52,173 nt of DNA from Bacteroidota bacterium. GTDB taxonomy: Bacteria > Bacteroidota > Bacteroidia > Chitinophagales > LD1. Below the pieces are notes generated by a model. The model was given only the letters and a program-made list of their open reading frames with translations, made no database searches and had not been told where the DNA came from. Numbering within the stretch: position 1 is the stretch's first letter; every line of letters begins with the position of its first letter. The position numbers and the translations under genes are program-made. Below are positions 7,789-17,085 of the stretch, piece by piece. The DNA is taken from the NCBI GenBank assembly GCA_947461105.1, contig CANHIG010000003.1:1-52173 (forward strand), in the 5' to 3' direction.

Positions 7789-9603
7789 ATGAGTATGATT
7801 AGCATTCAGGAACTATTGAAGCAGGAGGCGCAGAAAGCCTGCAAAAATCTTTTTGGTGAAGAAAGTTTAACGGCTGCTATTAATGTTGGTATTACCAACA
7901 AAGAATTTGAGGGAGACTATACGGTAGTTGTTTTTCCGCTGGTACGCTTTTCAAAACTATCGCCCGAAAAAACCGGTGAAGCTTTGGGCACCTATCTGAA
8001 AGAAAATACTGATTACATCAATGATTTCAATGTGGTAAAAGGATTTCTGAATCTCAGACTCACTGCTGCATTTTGGATAAAAAATCTGGAAGAGCGAAGT
8101 CAGAAAAAAGAATTGACAATATTCTCTGCAAAGAAAGAAAAAGTGTTGCTAGAATACTGCGGTCCAAATACTAACAAGCCTCTGCATATTGGTCACTTAA
8201 GAAATATGTTGTTGGGATTTTCGGTGAGTGAAATCCTGAAAGAAACCGGCTCTGATGTCACTAAAGTAAACATATACAACGACCGCGGAATTGCCATCTG
8301 CAAATCAATGGCGGCTTATATCGAGCGTGGCAATGGCGAAACTCCTGAAAGCAGCGGAATCAAAGGTGACCATTTTGTGGGCGATTATTATGTGATGTTC
8401 GGGAGAATTGTAGAAGAACAACTTCGTGCAAAATACAAGGTAAGCGGAGAAGAGAATGTGTTTAAAGCTATTGGAAAAGATCGTGAAATAGCAGAACAGG
8501 AAACTCCGATTTTCGAACTTGCGAAAAAACTTTTATTACAATGGGAAGCCAATGATGAATATGCTGTAAACCTATGGAAACGAATGAACGGCTGGGTTTA
8601 TGATGGTTTCAAAAAAACCTTTGATGTGCTCGGAGTGGATTTTGAAAAAGATTATTTCGAAAGCGAAACTTACAAGCTCGGTAAAGACATTATTGATGAA
8701 GGTGTTGCAAAGCAAGTGATATACAAACGAGTCGATGATGCAATGGCAATAGACTTGACTGCTGATGGCTTGGATGAAAAGGTATTACTGCGCAGTGACG
8801 GCACTTCTATTTATATAACTCAGGACTTGGGTACCGCAAAGCTTCGCCACGATGAATTTAAGATGGACAAGATGATTTATGTGGTGGCTAACGAGCAGGA
8901 CTATCACTTTAAAGTTTTGAAACTTGCCTTACAAAAACTCGGCAAGAAATGGGCTGATGGAATTTATCATTTGTCCTATGCATTAGTTGAATCACCAACA
9001 GGTCGGTTCAAATCTCGTGAAGGCAAAACAGCTGATGCTGATGATTTGATTGCAGAAGTTTTGCGCATTGCAGAAGAAAAAACAAAAGAGCACGGAAAGA
9101 TTGAAGACTTCACTGCTGAAGATGCACAGGCGCTTTATAAAACAATTGGATTAGGTGCATTGAAATTTTTTATTCTTCGTGTAAATCCGTTTAAGAAAAT
9201 AATTTTCAATCCTGAAGAATCAATAGACTTCCACGGACAAACAGGGCCCTTTATTCAATATACTCATGCAAGGATTAAATCTGTAATCAGAAAAGCAAAT
9301 ATTGCTTCGTTGACTTTGAATCAACAAACCGAGCTTAGTGAAACGGAACGCCAAATCATTCAGCAGTTGAGTGAATTTGAAAATATATTGATTGATGCTG
9401 CAGCTAAATATGATCCTTCTGAAGTAGCCAACTATTTGTACAATCTATCCAAGCTATACAATAAGTTCTACAATGAATCACCTATAATAGCTGCTAAATC
9501 AGAAGATGAAAAAACACTGAGAATTGCGCTATCATCAATCACTGCTCGCACCATTGCCAAAGGCATGAAATTATTGGGAATAGAGGTTCCTGAGAAGATG
9601 TAA
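7789..9603 (+). CDS. argS: Arginyl-tRNA synthetase
   Basis: A 604-residue class I synthetase that charges tRNA-Arg in the cytoplasm. Residues 1-110 form the N-terminal tRNA D-loop-binding domain. The HIGH signature is residues 133-136 (CGPNTNKPLHIGHLRN). The KMSKS position is replaced by the relaxed form usual in ArgRS (GRFKSREGKT). The C-terminal helical anticodon-binding domain (DALR type) starts near residue 490 with GPFIQYTHARIKSVIRKA. ATG at 7789 is preceded by TAAGTTTG (7777-7784), a match to the -7 promoter motif so close that the mRNA would have almost no leader; a second ATG lies at 7795. It is followed by a strong bidirectional terminator. Confidence 0.97.
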   Translation: MSMISIQELLKQEAQKACKNLFGEESLTAAINVGITNKEFEGDYTVVVFPLVRFSKLSPEKTGEALGTYLKENTDYINDFNVVKGFLNLRLTAAFWIKNLEERSQKKELTIFSAKKEKVLLEYCGPNTNKPLHIGHLRNMLLGFSVSEILKETGSDVTKVNIYNDRGIAICKSMAAYIERGNGETPESSGIKGDHFVGDYYVMFGRIVEEQLRAKYKVSGEENVFKAIGKDREIAEQETPIFELAKKLLLQWEANDEYAVNLWKRMNGWVYDGFKKTFDVLGVDFEKDYFESETYKLGKDIIDEGVAKQVIYKRVDDAMAIDLTADGLDEKVLLRSDGTSIYITQDLGTAKLRHDEFKMDKMIYVVANEQDYHFKVLKLALQKLGKKWADGIYHLSYALVESPTGRFKSREGKTADADDLIAEVLRIAEEKTKEHGKIEDFTAEDAQALYKTIGLGALKFFILRVNPFKKIIFNPEESIDFHGQTGPFIQYTHARIKSVIRKANIASLTLNQQTELSETERQIIQQLSEFENILIDAAAKYDPSEVANYLYNLSKLYNKFYNESPIIAAKSEDEKTLRIALSSITARTIAKGMKLLGIEVPEKM

Positions 9604-9651
9604 ATTTCTCTTGCTCCCGCTCCTTGCAAGGAGCGGGAGCAAGAGAAATTT
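9602..9651. terminator. Perfect 50-bp palindrome: bidirectional terminator of argS and hbd
   Basis: Bases 9602-9626 and 9627-9651 are exact reverse complements (centre TTGCAA), giving a 25-bp arm with a GC-rich core (GCTCCCGCTCC) and AAATTT ends. It sits between convergent argS and the dehydrogenase gene, overlaps both stop codons by two bases, and has A/T tracts on both sides. Termination in both directions is the natural reading. Confidence 0.92.
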
Positions 9652-10537
9652 ATTTTAAAAACCGCTCCGAAACCACCAAATCTTTTGAATCTTTACTATG
9701 TTTATAAAATCCTTCGCCAGATTTTACTCCGAGTCTTCCGGCTGTAACCATATTAACCAATAACGGACAAGGCGCATATTTAGGATTTCCAAAACCATCA
9801 TGCAATACGCGCATAATCGCAAGGCAAACATCTAATCCTATGAAATCTGCTAATTGTAAAGGCCCCATTGGATGCGCCATACCGAGTTTCATTACAGTAT
9901 CAATTTCATAAACTCCTGCCACTCCCTCATACAAAGAATAAACGGCTTCATTAATCATCGGCATCAGAATTCTGTTTGCCACAAAGCCCGGATAATCGTT
10001 AACCTCTACAGGAACTTTCCCAATTTGTTTAGACAACTCCATAATGGTATTGCAAACTTCATTTGAAGTAGCATAACCACGAATCACCTCTATCAGCTTC
10101 ATCACCGGAACAGGATTCATAAAGTGCATTCCGATTACTTTGTCGGCTCGTTTGGTAGCAGCTGCAATCTTAGTAATAGAAATAGAACTTGTATTAGATG
10201 ACAGAATAGTTTCCGGCTTACATATTCCATCTAACTGTTTGAAAAGGCTCAACTTAATTGTTTCGTTCTCCGTAGCAGCTTCTACAACCAAATCTGCTGC
10301 AGCAGCACTTTTAAGCTCCGTATTTTTAGAAAGTCTGGAAAGTGTTTCTGCCTTTTGTGTTTCGCTTAATGCACCTTTTGCCACTTGCCTGTCAAGATTC
10401 TTATCAATAGTCTGCAACGCCTTATCTAAAGCTGCTTCTGAAATATCTATAATCGTTGTATCATATCCATTCAGTGCAAAAACATGCGCAATGCCGTTTC
10501 CCATTGTCCCTGCTCCTATTACCGCTATTTTCTTCAT
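9650..10537 (-). CDS. 3-hydroxybutyryl-CoA dehydrogenase
   Basis: A 295-residue single-function dehydrogenase of the 3-hydroxyacyl-CoA family. It interconverts 3-hydroxybutyryl-CoA and acetoacetyl-CoA with NAD(P). The N-terminal Rossmann domain begins with GAGTMGNGIAHVF (residues 8-20) and has an acidic residue after beta-2 (TTIIDIS). The substrate region has SSNTSSISI and the catalytic His in HFMNPVPVMKLIEV. The C-terminal helical domain contains NRILMPMINEA and GPLQLADFIGLD. Length matches Hbd/PaaH/MmgB-type enzymes rather than the fused FadB. It is monocistronic, ends in the shared terminator with argS, and probably serves fatty-acid or amino-acid breakdown. The exact chain-length specificity cannot be read from sequence. 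Confidence 0.93.
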   Translation of the reverse strand: MKKIAVIGAGTMGNGIAHVFALNGYDTTIIDISEAALDKALQTIDKNLDRQVAKGALSETQKAETLSRLSKNTELKSAAAADLVVEAATENETIKLSLFKQLDGICKPETILSSNTSSISITKIAAATKRADKVIGMHFMNPVPVMKLIEVIRGYATSNEVCNTIMELSKQIGKVPVEVNDYPGFVANRILMPMINEAVYSLYEGVAGVYEIDTVMKLGMAHPMGPLQLADFIGLDVCLAIMRVLHDGFGNPKYAPCPLLVNMVTAGRLGVKSGEGFYKHSKDSKDLVVSERFLK

Positions 10538-10650
10538 GATTTGTATTTATGCTGCTAAGATGGTATTCATTTTTTACTTGGCAAACTTTTAAGAGAAGAT
10601 GTTCGTTTCTTCAGGTATTCTGGCGACTTTAAGTCTTCCGACCACTATTA

Positions 10651-10683
10651 ATAAAAAAGGCTGAATCGAAACGATTCAGCCTT
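10651..10683 (-). terminator. Rho-independent terminator of the dcw operon
   Basis: AAGGCTGAATCG (10657-10668) pairs with CGATTCAGCCTT (10672-10683) around a three-base loop. On the minus strand the stem is followed by TTTTTTAT. It lies 23 bases after the ftsZ stop codon and ends the cluster that starts at mraZ. Confidence 0.93.
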
Positions 10684-10706
10684 GCCTGTTTTAAAGGGAG
10701 AGTCTA

Positions 10707-12344
10707 TTAATCTACATTATCATCTAAAAAGGAATTATTTCTTCTAATAACCGGTCTGTCATTTTCGATATCATGAGACAAGGTGAATCGTGACACATTT
10801 TTCTCTTCTGAAGGTAGTGATGCATTGAGTTCGATATTCTTGCGCAAGTATGCAGGAGTATTTTCTAATTCCTCCATATTTTGTCTGCTCAAAGAACGGA
10901 TACTCAATTGATTCAAAATTCTCTTCCTATCCTGTAGTTCCTGAACTTGTTTTTCTTCCTGATACAATGAAGTAGGTTCATATTGCTTCACATTAGTTAC
11001 AACAAATTCTTCCTCAGAACTAACAGCAAGTGGAGTTTCTGTATTTTCTTCAACAGAAGTCAAATCTTCATTGAGCTCAGATTCCACCATTTCATCTTCA
11101 CTAAGATTGTTATTTATCTCAAACTCAACAGAAACAGTTTCATTGTTTGGAGCATTGAAGGTAAATAAGGTAAAAGAGTCTTCACTTTCAAGATTAGTTA
11201 CTACATCCTGAACCACTTCCTCCTCTTCCAAGAAATTTACCTTATTCTCAGCTTCCAATTTTTGCTCTACAACAGTTTCCTGAACCGGAGTATTTACAAA
11301 GGTTGCTTCTTCAGCGGGACTGTCAGTAAGCTCATGTACTTTTTTAGTTACTACTTTATTGAAAGCAGGTTTTCCTGTTGGTTCAAATCCAGTAGCTATA
11401 AGCGTTACAGAAATTTTGTTTTCAAGAGAAGCATCATCGCAAGTACCAAATATGATGTCAGTGTCTTTAGCTACATCCTGAATATACTCATTGATTTCAG
11501 TAATCTCATCAATAGTAATCTGATCGCTACCTGAACTGATATTCACCAATATTTTCTTCGCACCTCTGATGTCATTATCATTGAGCAATGGAGAGTTAAG
11601 CGCTCCTTGAATCGCTTTCATCGCTCTTCCTTCGCCTTCTGCAACAGCGGAACCCATGATAGCAGCACCTGAACAAGACATTACATATTTCACATCGGCA
11701 AAGTCAACATTGATATAACCAGGCACGGTGATAATTTCTGAAATACTTTTTGCCGCAGTAGTCAAAATATTATTCGCATAATTGAATGCTTCATTTTGCT
11801 TGGCGTTACCATGCATTTCACGAATCTTATCGTTTGAAATTACAAGTATAGTATCTACTTCCTTTTTCAATTTTTCGATTCCTTCCAAGGCCTGATTAAA
11901 CTTCCTCTTTCCCTCGAAAGAAAAAGGTGTAGTTACAATAGCCACTGTCAGGATTCCCATTTCACGAGCAATCTTTGCAATCACAGGTGCTCCACCGGTT
12001 CCTGTGCCACCTCCCATTCCGGCAGTGATGAATACCATCTTGGTATTTTTACTTAAGAGGGTTTTCAATTCTTCTATGGACTCTTCAGTTGCCTGCATTC
12101 CAATCTCAGGATTTGATCCTGCTCCTAATCCCTGAGTTAATTCAGGTCCAAGTTGAATTTTATTTGGAATCGGACTTACCTCCAATGCCTGAGCATCAGT
12201 ATTGCAAATTACAAAGTTTACACCTACGATACCCTGATGAAACATGTGATTGACAGCATTGCTGCCACCACCGCCTACTCCAAACACTTTAATGATAGAG
12301 GCTTGGTCTTTAGGTAAATCAAACTGTAATGATGTCATATACAT
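10707..12344 (-). CDS. ftsZ: Cell division GTPase FtsZ
   Basis: FtsZ polymerises with GTP into the Z-ring at midcell. In this 545-residue protein the GTPase domain fills residues about 15-325, with GVGGGGSNA (22-30) and the tubulin signature GGGTGTGG (111-118). After it comes an acidic linker of about 150 residues, long compared with E. coli FtsZ. The tail has two conserved-looking motifs: TPAYLRKNIEL ending near residue 506, and NSFLDDNVD at the very end, the latter typical of Bacteroidota FtsZ. ATG codons for residues 1 and 3 are both possible starts. It is the last gene of the dcw operon, 19 bases after ftsA, and is followed by a terminator. Confidence 0.98.
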   Translation of the reverse strand: MYMTSLQFDLPKDQASIIKVFGVGGGGSNAVNHMFHQGIVGVNFVICNTDAQALEVSPIPNKIQLGPELTQGLGAGSNPEIGMQATEESIEELKTLLSKNTKMVFITAGMGGGTGTGGAPVIAKIAREMGILTVAIVTTPFSFEGKRKFNQALEGIEKLKKEVDTILVISNDKIREMHGNAKQNEAFNYANNILTTAAKSISEIITVPGYINVDFADVKYVMSCSGAAIMGSAVAEGEGRAMKAIQGALNSPLLNDNDIRGAKKILVNISSGSDQITIDEITEINEYIQDVAKDTDIIFGTCDDASLENKISVTLIATGFEPTGKPAFNKVVTKKVHELTDSPAEEATFVNTPVQETVVEQKLEAENKVNFLEEEEVVQDVVTNLESEDSFTLFTFNAPNNETVSVEFEINNNLSEDEMVESELNEDLTSVEENTETPLAVSSEEEFVVTNVKQYEPTSLYQEEKQVQELQDRKRILNQLSIRSLSRQNMEELENTPAYLRKNIELNASLPSEEKNVSRFTLSHDIENDRPVIRRNNSFLDDNVD

Positions 12345-12363
12345 TTTATTATTGGTTATTAAT

Positions 12364-13803
12364 TTATTTAAAATCGTTGTCGCTGTTTACTCTTTCATCT
12401 CCAAACCACTCGTGGGTATTTTCGATTAATTTATCCCACCATTTTTTCTGACGCTGTTGAGCTGGTGCTTCTTGTCTCACTTCCTTTTTTTGCTCAATTG
12501 GAGTTTCTTCAACTTCTTCTTCAAAATCCAATTCAATTTCCAACTCTTCCTCTTCAATAACCGTTTGCGGAACAACAACTTGCTCAACTCCTTTTTCAAA
12601 AACCAATTCTTCTTCAACTATTTTCAATAGTCCTTCTTCGCGTAATTGGTCGTAACCTTTGATAATCAGCCCCACACCTGTCGCAAAAATCGGGTTCTTC
12701 AATTCCTCTTTTGTTTCTTTTACCAAATACTCTGTTGGATAACCGATTCTGGTTGAAAGTCCTGTGTGGTATTCTACAAACTGTTTAAGATGTTTCAGCT
12801 GAGAACCACCACCTGTAATCACTATACCTGCAATAAGTTTCTTTTGATAACCTGATGATTTGATTTCAAAATAAACATGCTGAAATATTTCTTCCAATCT
12901 GGCATTGATAATATTGGCAAGATTTCTCATAGAGATTTCTTTGCGCGGACGCCCGCCAATTCCGGGAATTGAAATAATTTCATCATCACTTGTTCCTTCC
13001 GGTAAAGCATGTCCAAATCTTACTTTGAGTTTTTCAGCCTGCTTTTTTAAAACCATACAGCCTGTTTTAATATCTTCAGTAATGATATTTCCTGCTAAAG
13101 GAATCACGGCAGTATGTCTGATTACATTATCCTGAAATATAGCGATATCAGTAGTTCCGCCACCAATATCTACTAAAGCTACTCCAGCCTCAGTTTCTTC
13201 CTCACTCAAAACAGATGCTGAAGAAGCTAGTGGCTCAAGTATCAAACCTTTCATCACAAGCCCTGCTCTTTCAACGCACTTTTTAATGTTTTGAGCAGCG
13301 GCCACTCTCCCAGTTATAATATGGAAATTTGCTGATAAGCGGCTACCACACATACCTACTGGAGTTCTTGGAACCGGATTGTTATCAATCATAAATTCCT
13401 GAGGAATCACATGAATAATTTTTTCACCCGGGTTCACAGCTATTCTGAACATGTCGTCAATCATAGACTTTACATGCGCCTCTGTAACTTCTGTATCAGG
13501 CTGACCCAATGAATGGATACCATTGTTTTGCATGCTGGAAATATGCTCTCCCGCAATACCAACAAAAACCTCACTGATTGTTACTCCAGATTGACGCTCT
13601 GCATCTGCAACAGCTGATTTAATTGCAGCGACTGTCATTTCAATATTCACTACTTCACCTCTTGCAACACCATTTGAGTCAGATTTTCCAATTCCCAAAA
13701 TGGAAATTTTACCGCGCTGATCCATCTGACCTACTATGGCAGCAATTTTCGTTGTACCGATGTCCAGCCCAACAACAACCTGATATTTTTTAATTTCGCT
13801 CAT
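12364..13803 (-). CDS. ftsA: Cell division protein FtsA
   Basis: FtsA is an actin-fold ATPase that ties FtsZ to the membrane and recruits later division proteins. This one has 479 residues. The phosphate-1 motif is GLDIGTTKIAAIVG (residues 13-26), the phosphate-2 motif LVDIGGGTTDIAIF and the adenosine motif IVITGGGSQLK. The SHS2/1C insertion sits between the first two. After the actin core comes an acidic Glu-rich linker of about 60 residues (EEELEIELDFEEEVEE) and a C-terminal amphipathic helix (KKWWDKLIENTHEWFG) that should be the membrane anchor. The neighbours ftsQ and ftsZ are 20 and 19 bases away, the usual order. Confidence 0.97.
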   Translation of the reverse strand: MSEIKKYQVVVGLDIGTTKIAAIVGQMDQRGKISILGIGKSDSNGVARGEVVNIEMTVAAIKSAVADAERQSGVTISEVFVGIAGEHISSMQNNGIHSLGQPDTEVTEAHVKSMIDDMFRIAVNPGEKIIHVIPQEFMIDNNPVPRTPVGMCGSRLSANFHIITGRVAAAQNIKKCVERAGLVMKGLILEPLASSASVLSEEETEAGVALVDIGGGTTDIAIFQDNVIRHTAVIPLAGNIITEDIKTGCMVLKKQAEKLKVRFGHALPEGTSDDEIISIPGIGGRPRKEISMRNLANIINARLEEIFQHVYFEIKSSGYQKKLIAGIVITGGGSQLKHLKQFVEYHTGLSTRIGYPTEYLVKETKEELKNPIFATGVGLIIKGYDQLREEGLLKIVEEELVFEKGVEQVVVPQTVIEEEELEIELDFEEEVEETPIEQKKEVRQEAPAQQRQKKWWDKLIENTHEWFGDERVNSDNDFK

Positions 13804-13823
13804 AGCTTTTATCTATTTTTTAA

Positions 13824-14615
13824 TTACTGTATTTCCGTTTTTTTCAGCGCTACAACCTGATTTGCTGACTCAATATTCAGCTGCCTATATTTGTTCCATC
13901 CCCTTTTCACCATTACTTTTTTATAAAACTCAGTCAAATTTTTGATCCTTACTTTCATAAACTCATTTGACTTCCCGAACCATACTGTGTGACTTCCGGT
14001 TTTAGGAATCAGCTCAAAATCTCCTGACTCATGCACGTATACATGATCTATAAAAGCACTCAAAAGAGTATCACTTGCTAAACAAAGAACTAAATCAAAC
14101 AACTGACTTTTTACAATACTGTCATCTGCTGCAACCCTGCCATTATCCAAATAACCGTATGCAAGGAATACATCGGTTGTAAATTTACCATGTAATGGCA
14201 TCTTATATCTGTCTTCACTCAAATAGTAACTAACATCGTTAGTGTTAATTACACGCAAAAATGGCGTACGCTGTTTTATGTCCACATGAAGAGATTGTTT
14301 CTGGTCATAGAACAATTCTGCATTTGCTATGTATGGGTTTCTTTCCAATACCTTCTCAAGAGTTCTGTAATCAATTGACTGTAATGGTTTGCCAACAATT
14401 TTGCCCCCTGATAAATGAAGCAGCTCCTCCATTACTTCTTTATCTTCAATTAATTGTTTATCATCTTCAAAATCTATATCAATCTGTACAGAAGAACATA
14501 CATAGGATTTTTCCTTATTCACAGTGGCTACAAGTGTAACAGCAAATGACACAACAACAGCAACAACAAATAAAATTTGCAGCACTCGTTTGAGTATGTG
14601 AAGAAAGCGTTTCAC
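13824..14615 (-). CDS. ftsQ: Cell division protein FtsQ/DivIB
   Basis: A 263-residue bitopic membrane protein with a short basic cytoplasmic end, one transmembrane helix at about 9-31 (ILFVVAVVVSFAVTLVATV), and a periplasmic part. The first periplasmic segment (about 40-115) has the position and pattern of the POTRA domain (LEKVLERNPYIANAELFYDQ), followed by the FtsQ beta domain (FELIPKTGSHTVWFGK...RIKNLTEFYKKV). FtsQ links cytoplasmic and periplasmic division proteins through FtsB/FtsL. Sequence conservation is low, as usual for the family, so the call rests on topology and position between murC and ftsA. Its ATG overlaps the murC stop by four bases, suggesting coupled translation. Confidence 0.9.
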   Translation of the reverse strand: MKRFLHILKRVLQILFVVAVVVSFAVTLVATVNKEKSYVCSSVQIDIDFEDDKQLIEDKEVMEELLHLSGGKIVGKPLQSIDYRTLEKVLERNPYIANAELFYDQKQSLHVDIKQRTPFLRVINTNDVSYYLSEDRYKMPLHGKFTTDVFLAYGYLDNGRVAADDSIVKSQLFDLVLCLASDTLLSAFIDHVYVHESGDFELIPKTGSHTVWFGKSNEFMKVRIKNLTEFYKKVMVKRGWNKYRQLNIESANQVVALKKTEIQ

Positions 14616-15988
14616 CCTTTTGATTTTAATAATTCAAAAATCGGTTTCACAATCCTGTCAATATCTCCTGCTCCTATTGTAAGAATAATGCCATCATTCT
14701 TTGTTTCGATATGTCTGAGAATTTCTTCTCTACTTAAAACTTTTTTGAAACTGCACTTCACCTTATCAAGAATTAATTGGCTTGAAACTCCCTCAATCGG
14801 CAACTCTCGAGCAGGATAGATTTCCATTAAAATCACTTCATCAGCATCTGAAAGTGATTTCGCAAATTCCTTATCCAAATCCCTTGTACGTGAAAAAAGA
14901 TGCGGCTGAAAAATGGCAGTGATTTTCTTGTCGGGATAAAGTCCTTTTACCGACTGAATTAATGCACGAATCTCCTCAGGATGATGAGCGTAATCGTCAA
15001 TATAAATAAATTGATCATTGCTGAAAACCTTTTCAAATCTGCGCTTAATGCCTTGGAAAGATTCAAGTGCTGCTTTAATCTTTCTCGTTTCAATTCCCAA
15101 CTCTTTGGCAACTGCGAACGCTGCGATAGCGTTTTCAATATTATGAAGCCCACCCATATTTAATCTGAAGCCGACATATTCCTTTCCGTAGTATGAAATA
15201 CTGAAAACATAACCACCATCCACTACCCAATATTTACTGCAATACACATCACTGCTGCTTGAAGAAAATGAGTAGAAAGCTTTGTCCAAAACAGGAAGGC
15301 GCGATTCGATAGACTGATTTTCTTTAATCACTAAAAAGCCTTCCTCGTTAATTTTGTTTATAAACTCAACAAAGGCATCATCAATTTTTTCCTTAGAGCC
15401 ATAAATGTCCAGATGATCTGTATCCACGGCCGTTACCACAGCAATTTTAGGAGCAAGCTCATGAAACGAACGATCAAACTCATCCGCTTCTATCACAACA
15501 CAATTATTTTTTGAAAGCAAAAAATTAGTATTATAATTCACCGTAATTCCACCAAGAAAAGCTGTACAACCAAAACCGGAATGAGTCAAGATGTGAGCAA
15601 TCATCGATGAAACAGTTGTTTTACCATGAGAACCGCCAACACAAATAGCATACTTCGATTTACTGATTAATCCCAAAACCTGAGCGCGTTTAAGAACCGG
15701 ATAATTATTTGCCAAATAAAAATTCAGCTCAGTGTGCTCTTTAGGAATTGCCGGAGTGAAGACAACAAAATCTGCATCTTTCATCAACAGATTTACATCA
15801 TCAGTAAAATGAATTTTTATTCCTTCCTGTGCCAATTGTTTTGTGAGTTCAGTTTCGGTTTTATCATAACCCGCTACCTCTTTTCCCATAGCCTTGAAAT
15901 AGCGCGCAAGAGCAGACATACCGATGCCACCTATACCGATAAAGTATACTCTTTTTATTGCATTAAAATCTAATTCCTTTGCCTTCAT
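14612..15988 (-). CDS. murC: UDP-N-acetylmuramate--L-alanine ligase
   Basis: MurC adds L-alanine to UDP-MurNAc using ATP, the first step of stem peptide assembly in the cytoplasm. The 458 residues cover the three Mur ligase domains. The N-terminal UDP-binding fold has GIGGIGMSALARY (residues 18-30). The central ATPase domain has the P-loop GGSHGKTTVSSMIAHIL (about 117-133) and EADEFDRSF. The C-terminal domain has YIDDYAHHPEEIRA, and FQPHLFSRT typical of MurC. Two bases separate it from murG, and it overlaps ftsQ by four. Confidence 0.97.
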   Translation of the reverse strand: MKAKELDFNAIKRVYFIGIGGIGMSALARYFKAMGKEVAGYDKTETELTKQLAQEGIKIHFTDDVNLLMKDADFVVFTPAIPKEHTELNFYLANNYPVLKRAQVLGLISKSKYAICVGGSHGKTTVSSMIAHILTHSGFGCTAFLGGITVNYNTNFLLSKNNCVVIEADEFDRSFHELAPKIAVVTAVDTDHLDIYGSKEKIDDAFVEFINKINEEGFLVIKENQSIESRLPVLDKAFYSFSSSSSDVYCSKYWVVDGGYVFSISYYGKEYVGFRLNMGGLHNIENAIAAFAVAKELGIETRKIKAALESFQGIKRRFEKVFSNDQFIYIDDYAHHPEEIRALIQSVKGLYPDKKITAIFQPHLFSRTRDLDKEFAKSLSDADEVILMEIYPARELPIEGVSSQLILDKVKCSFKKVLSREEILRHIETKNDGIILTIGAGDIDRIVKPIFELLKSKG

Positions 15989-15990
15989 TT

Positions 15991-17085
15991 CTATACAAGC
16001 TTTTCAATTTCATCAGCAATTCGCTCATCAGCATCAATAATTTCGAGTGCCTTTATGTTTTTTGATAAAGATTCCGATTGAGCAGAATGATTAAATAAGT
16101 CTTTAAGTGTAGTAAACAAAGTACTAACTGCATCTTTGTCATTTATATAAATAGCTGCCGCTGCTTTTTCAAGTGAAAGCACATTTCTTGTTTGCTGATC
16201 ATCTGTCACATTAGGAGAAGGAATAAAAATAACCGGCTTGCCAATCACCTGCAATTCGGCTATTGACAATGCTCCTGCGCGTGAGATTATCACATTAGCC
16301 GCAGTATAAGCATAATCCATTCTGTCAATAAACTTTACACACTTGACATTGAGATGAGCGGATGCGACATCTTTATATTGCTCAAAATAAAAACTACCTG
16401 TTTGCCATATCAACTGTATATTCATGGACAGAATCAAATCAAGATTTGCTTTCACGCTCTCGTTCAAAGTCTTTGCACCAAGGCTGCCACCGATAATCAA
16501 AACTGTTTTCCTATCGGCATTAAATCCGAAATAGTTCAACGAATCCTCCTTACTCACATCCAATTGCAATATCTCCTTCCTAATTGGATTTCCTGTTTTC
16601 ACCACATGCTTTCCTCTGTACACAGCAATCAACTCATCATAAGCAACACAAATTGTGTCGGCAAATTTTGAGAGTAATTTATTAGTAAGCCCTGCCACTG
16701 CATTCTGCTCCTGAATCACAGTGGGCACTCTGAGTAGTGAAGCAACAAACAAAAGCGGGCCGCTTGCGTAGCCTCCAACTCCCACTGCAACCTGCGGTTT
16801 GAATTTCAATACAATAAAAAATGCTTTCAGCAAAGAGTAAAACAACTTGAAAGGAAGCGAAAGATTTGTAACAAACTTTCCTCGCTGAAAGCCTGCAATT
16901 TTTAAGCCTGTAATTTTATATCCCGCAAGTGGAATTTTCTCCATTTCCATTTTTCCTTCAGCTCCAACAAATAAAATATCAATATTTGGATGTCGCCTTT
17001 TCAAGGCATTAGCTATAGCCAATGCAGGGAAAATATGACCTCCCGAGCCACCACCGCTAATGATTATTTTTTTCAATCCGCCCAT
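15991..17085 (-). CDS. murG: UDP-GlcNAc:undecaprenyl-PP-MurNAc-pentapeptide GlcNAc transferase
   Basis: MurG turns lipid I into lipid II on the inner face of the membrane. The 364-residue GT-B protein has the N-terminal Gly-rich loop GGSGGHIFPALAIA (residues 11-24) and a second one, GGSLGAKTLNES, in the middle. The UDP-GlcNAc-binding C-terminal domain has SRAGALSIAELQVIGKP and PSPNVTDDQQTRNV. A hydrophobic patch around residues 80-105 (KLFYSLLKAFFIVLKF) would seat it on the membrane. The start overlaps the ftsW stop by one base. Confidence 0.97.
   Translation of the reverse strand: MGGLKKIIISGGGSGGHIFPALAIANALKRRHPNIDILFVGAEGKMEMEKIPLAGYKITGLKIAGFQRGKFVTNLSLPFKLFYSLLKAFFIVLKFKPQVAVGVGGYASGPLLFVASLLRVPTVIQEQNAVAGLTNKLLSKFADTICVAYDELIAVYRGKHVVKTGNPIRKEILQLDVSKEDSLNYFGFNADRKTVLIIGGSLGAKTLNESVKANLDLILSMNIQLIWQTGSFYFEQYKDVASAHLNVKCVKFIDRMDYAYTAANVIISRAGALSIAELQVIGKPVIFIPSPNVTDDQQTRNVLSLEKAAAAIYINDKDAVSTLFTTLKDLFNHSAQSESLSKNIKALEIIDADERIADEIEKLV

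Noticed and set aside
10140-10592. 150-codon plus-strand frame opposite the dehydrogenase gene
   Set aside because: The minus strand encodes a full dehydrogenase; this frame is its antisense shadow.
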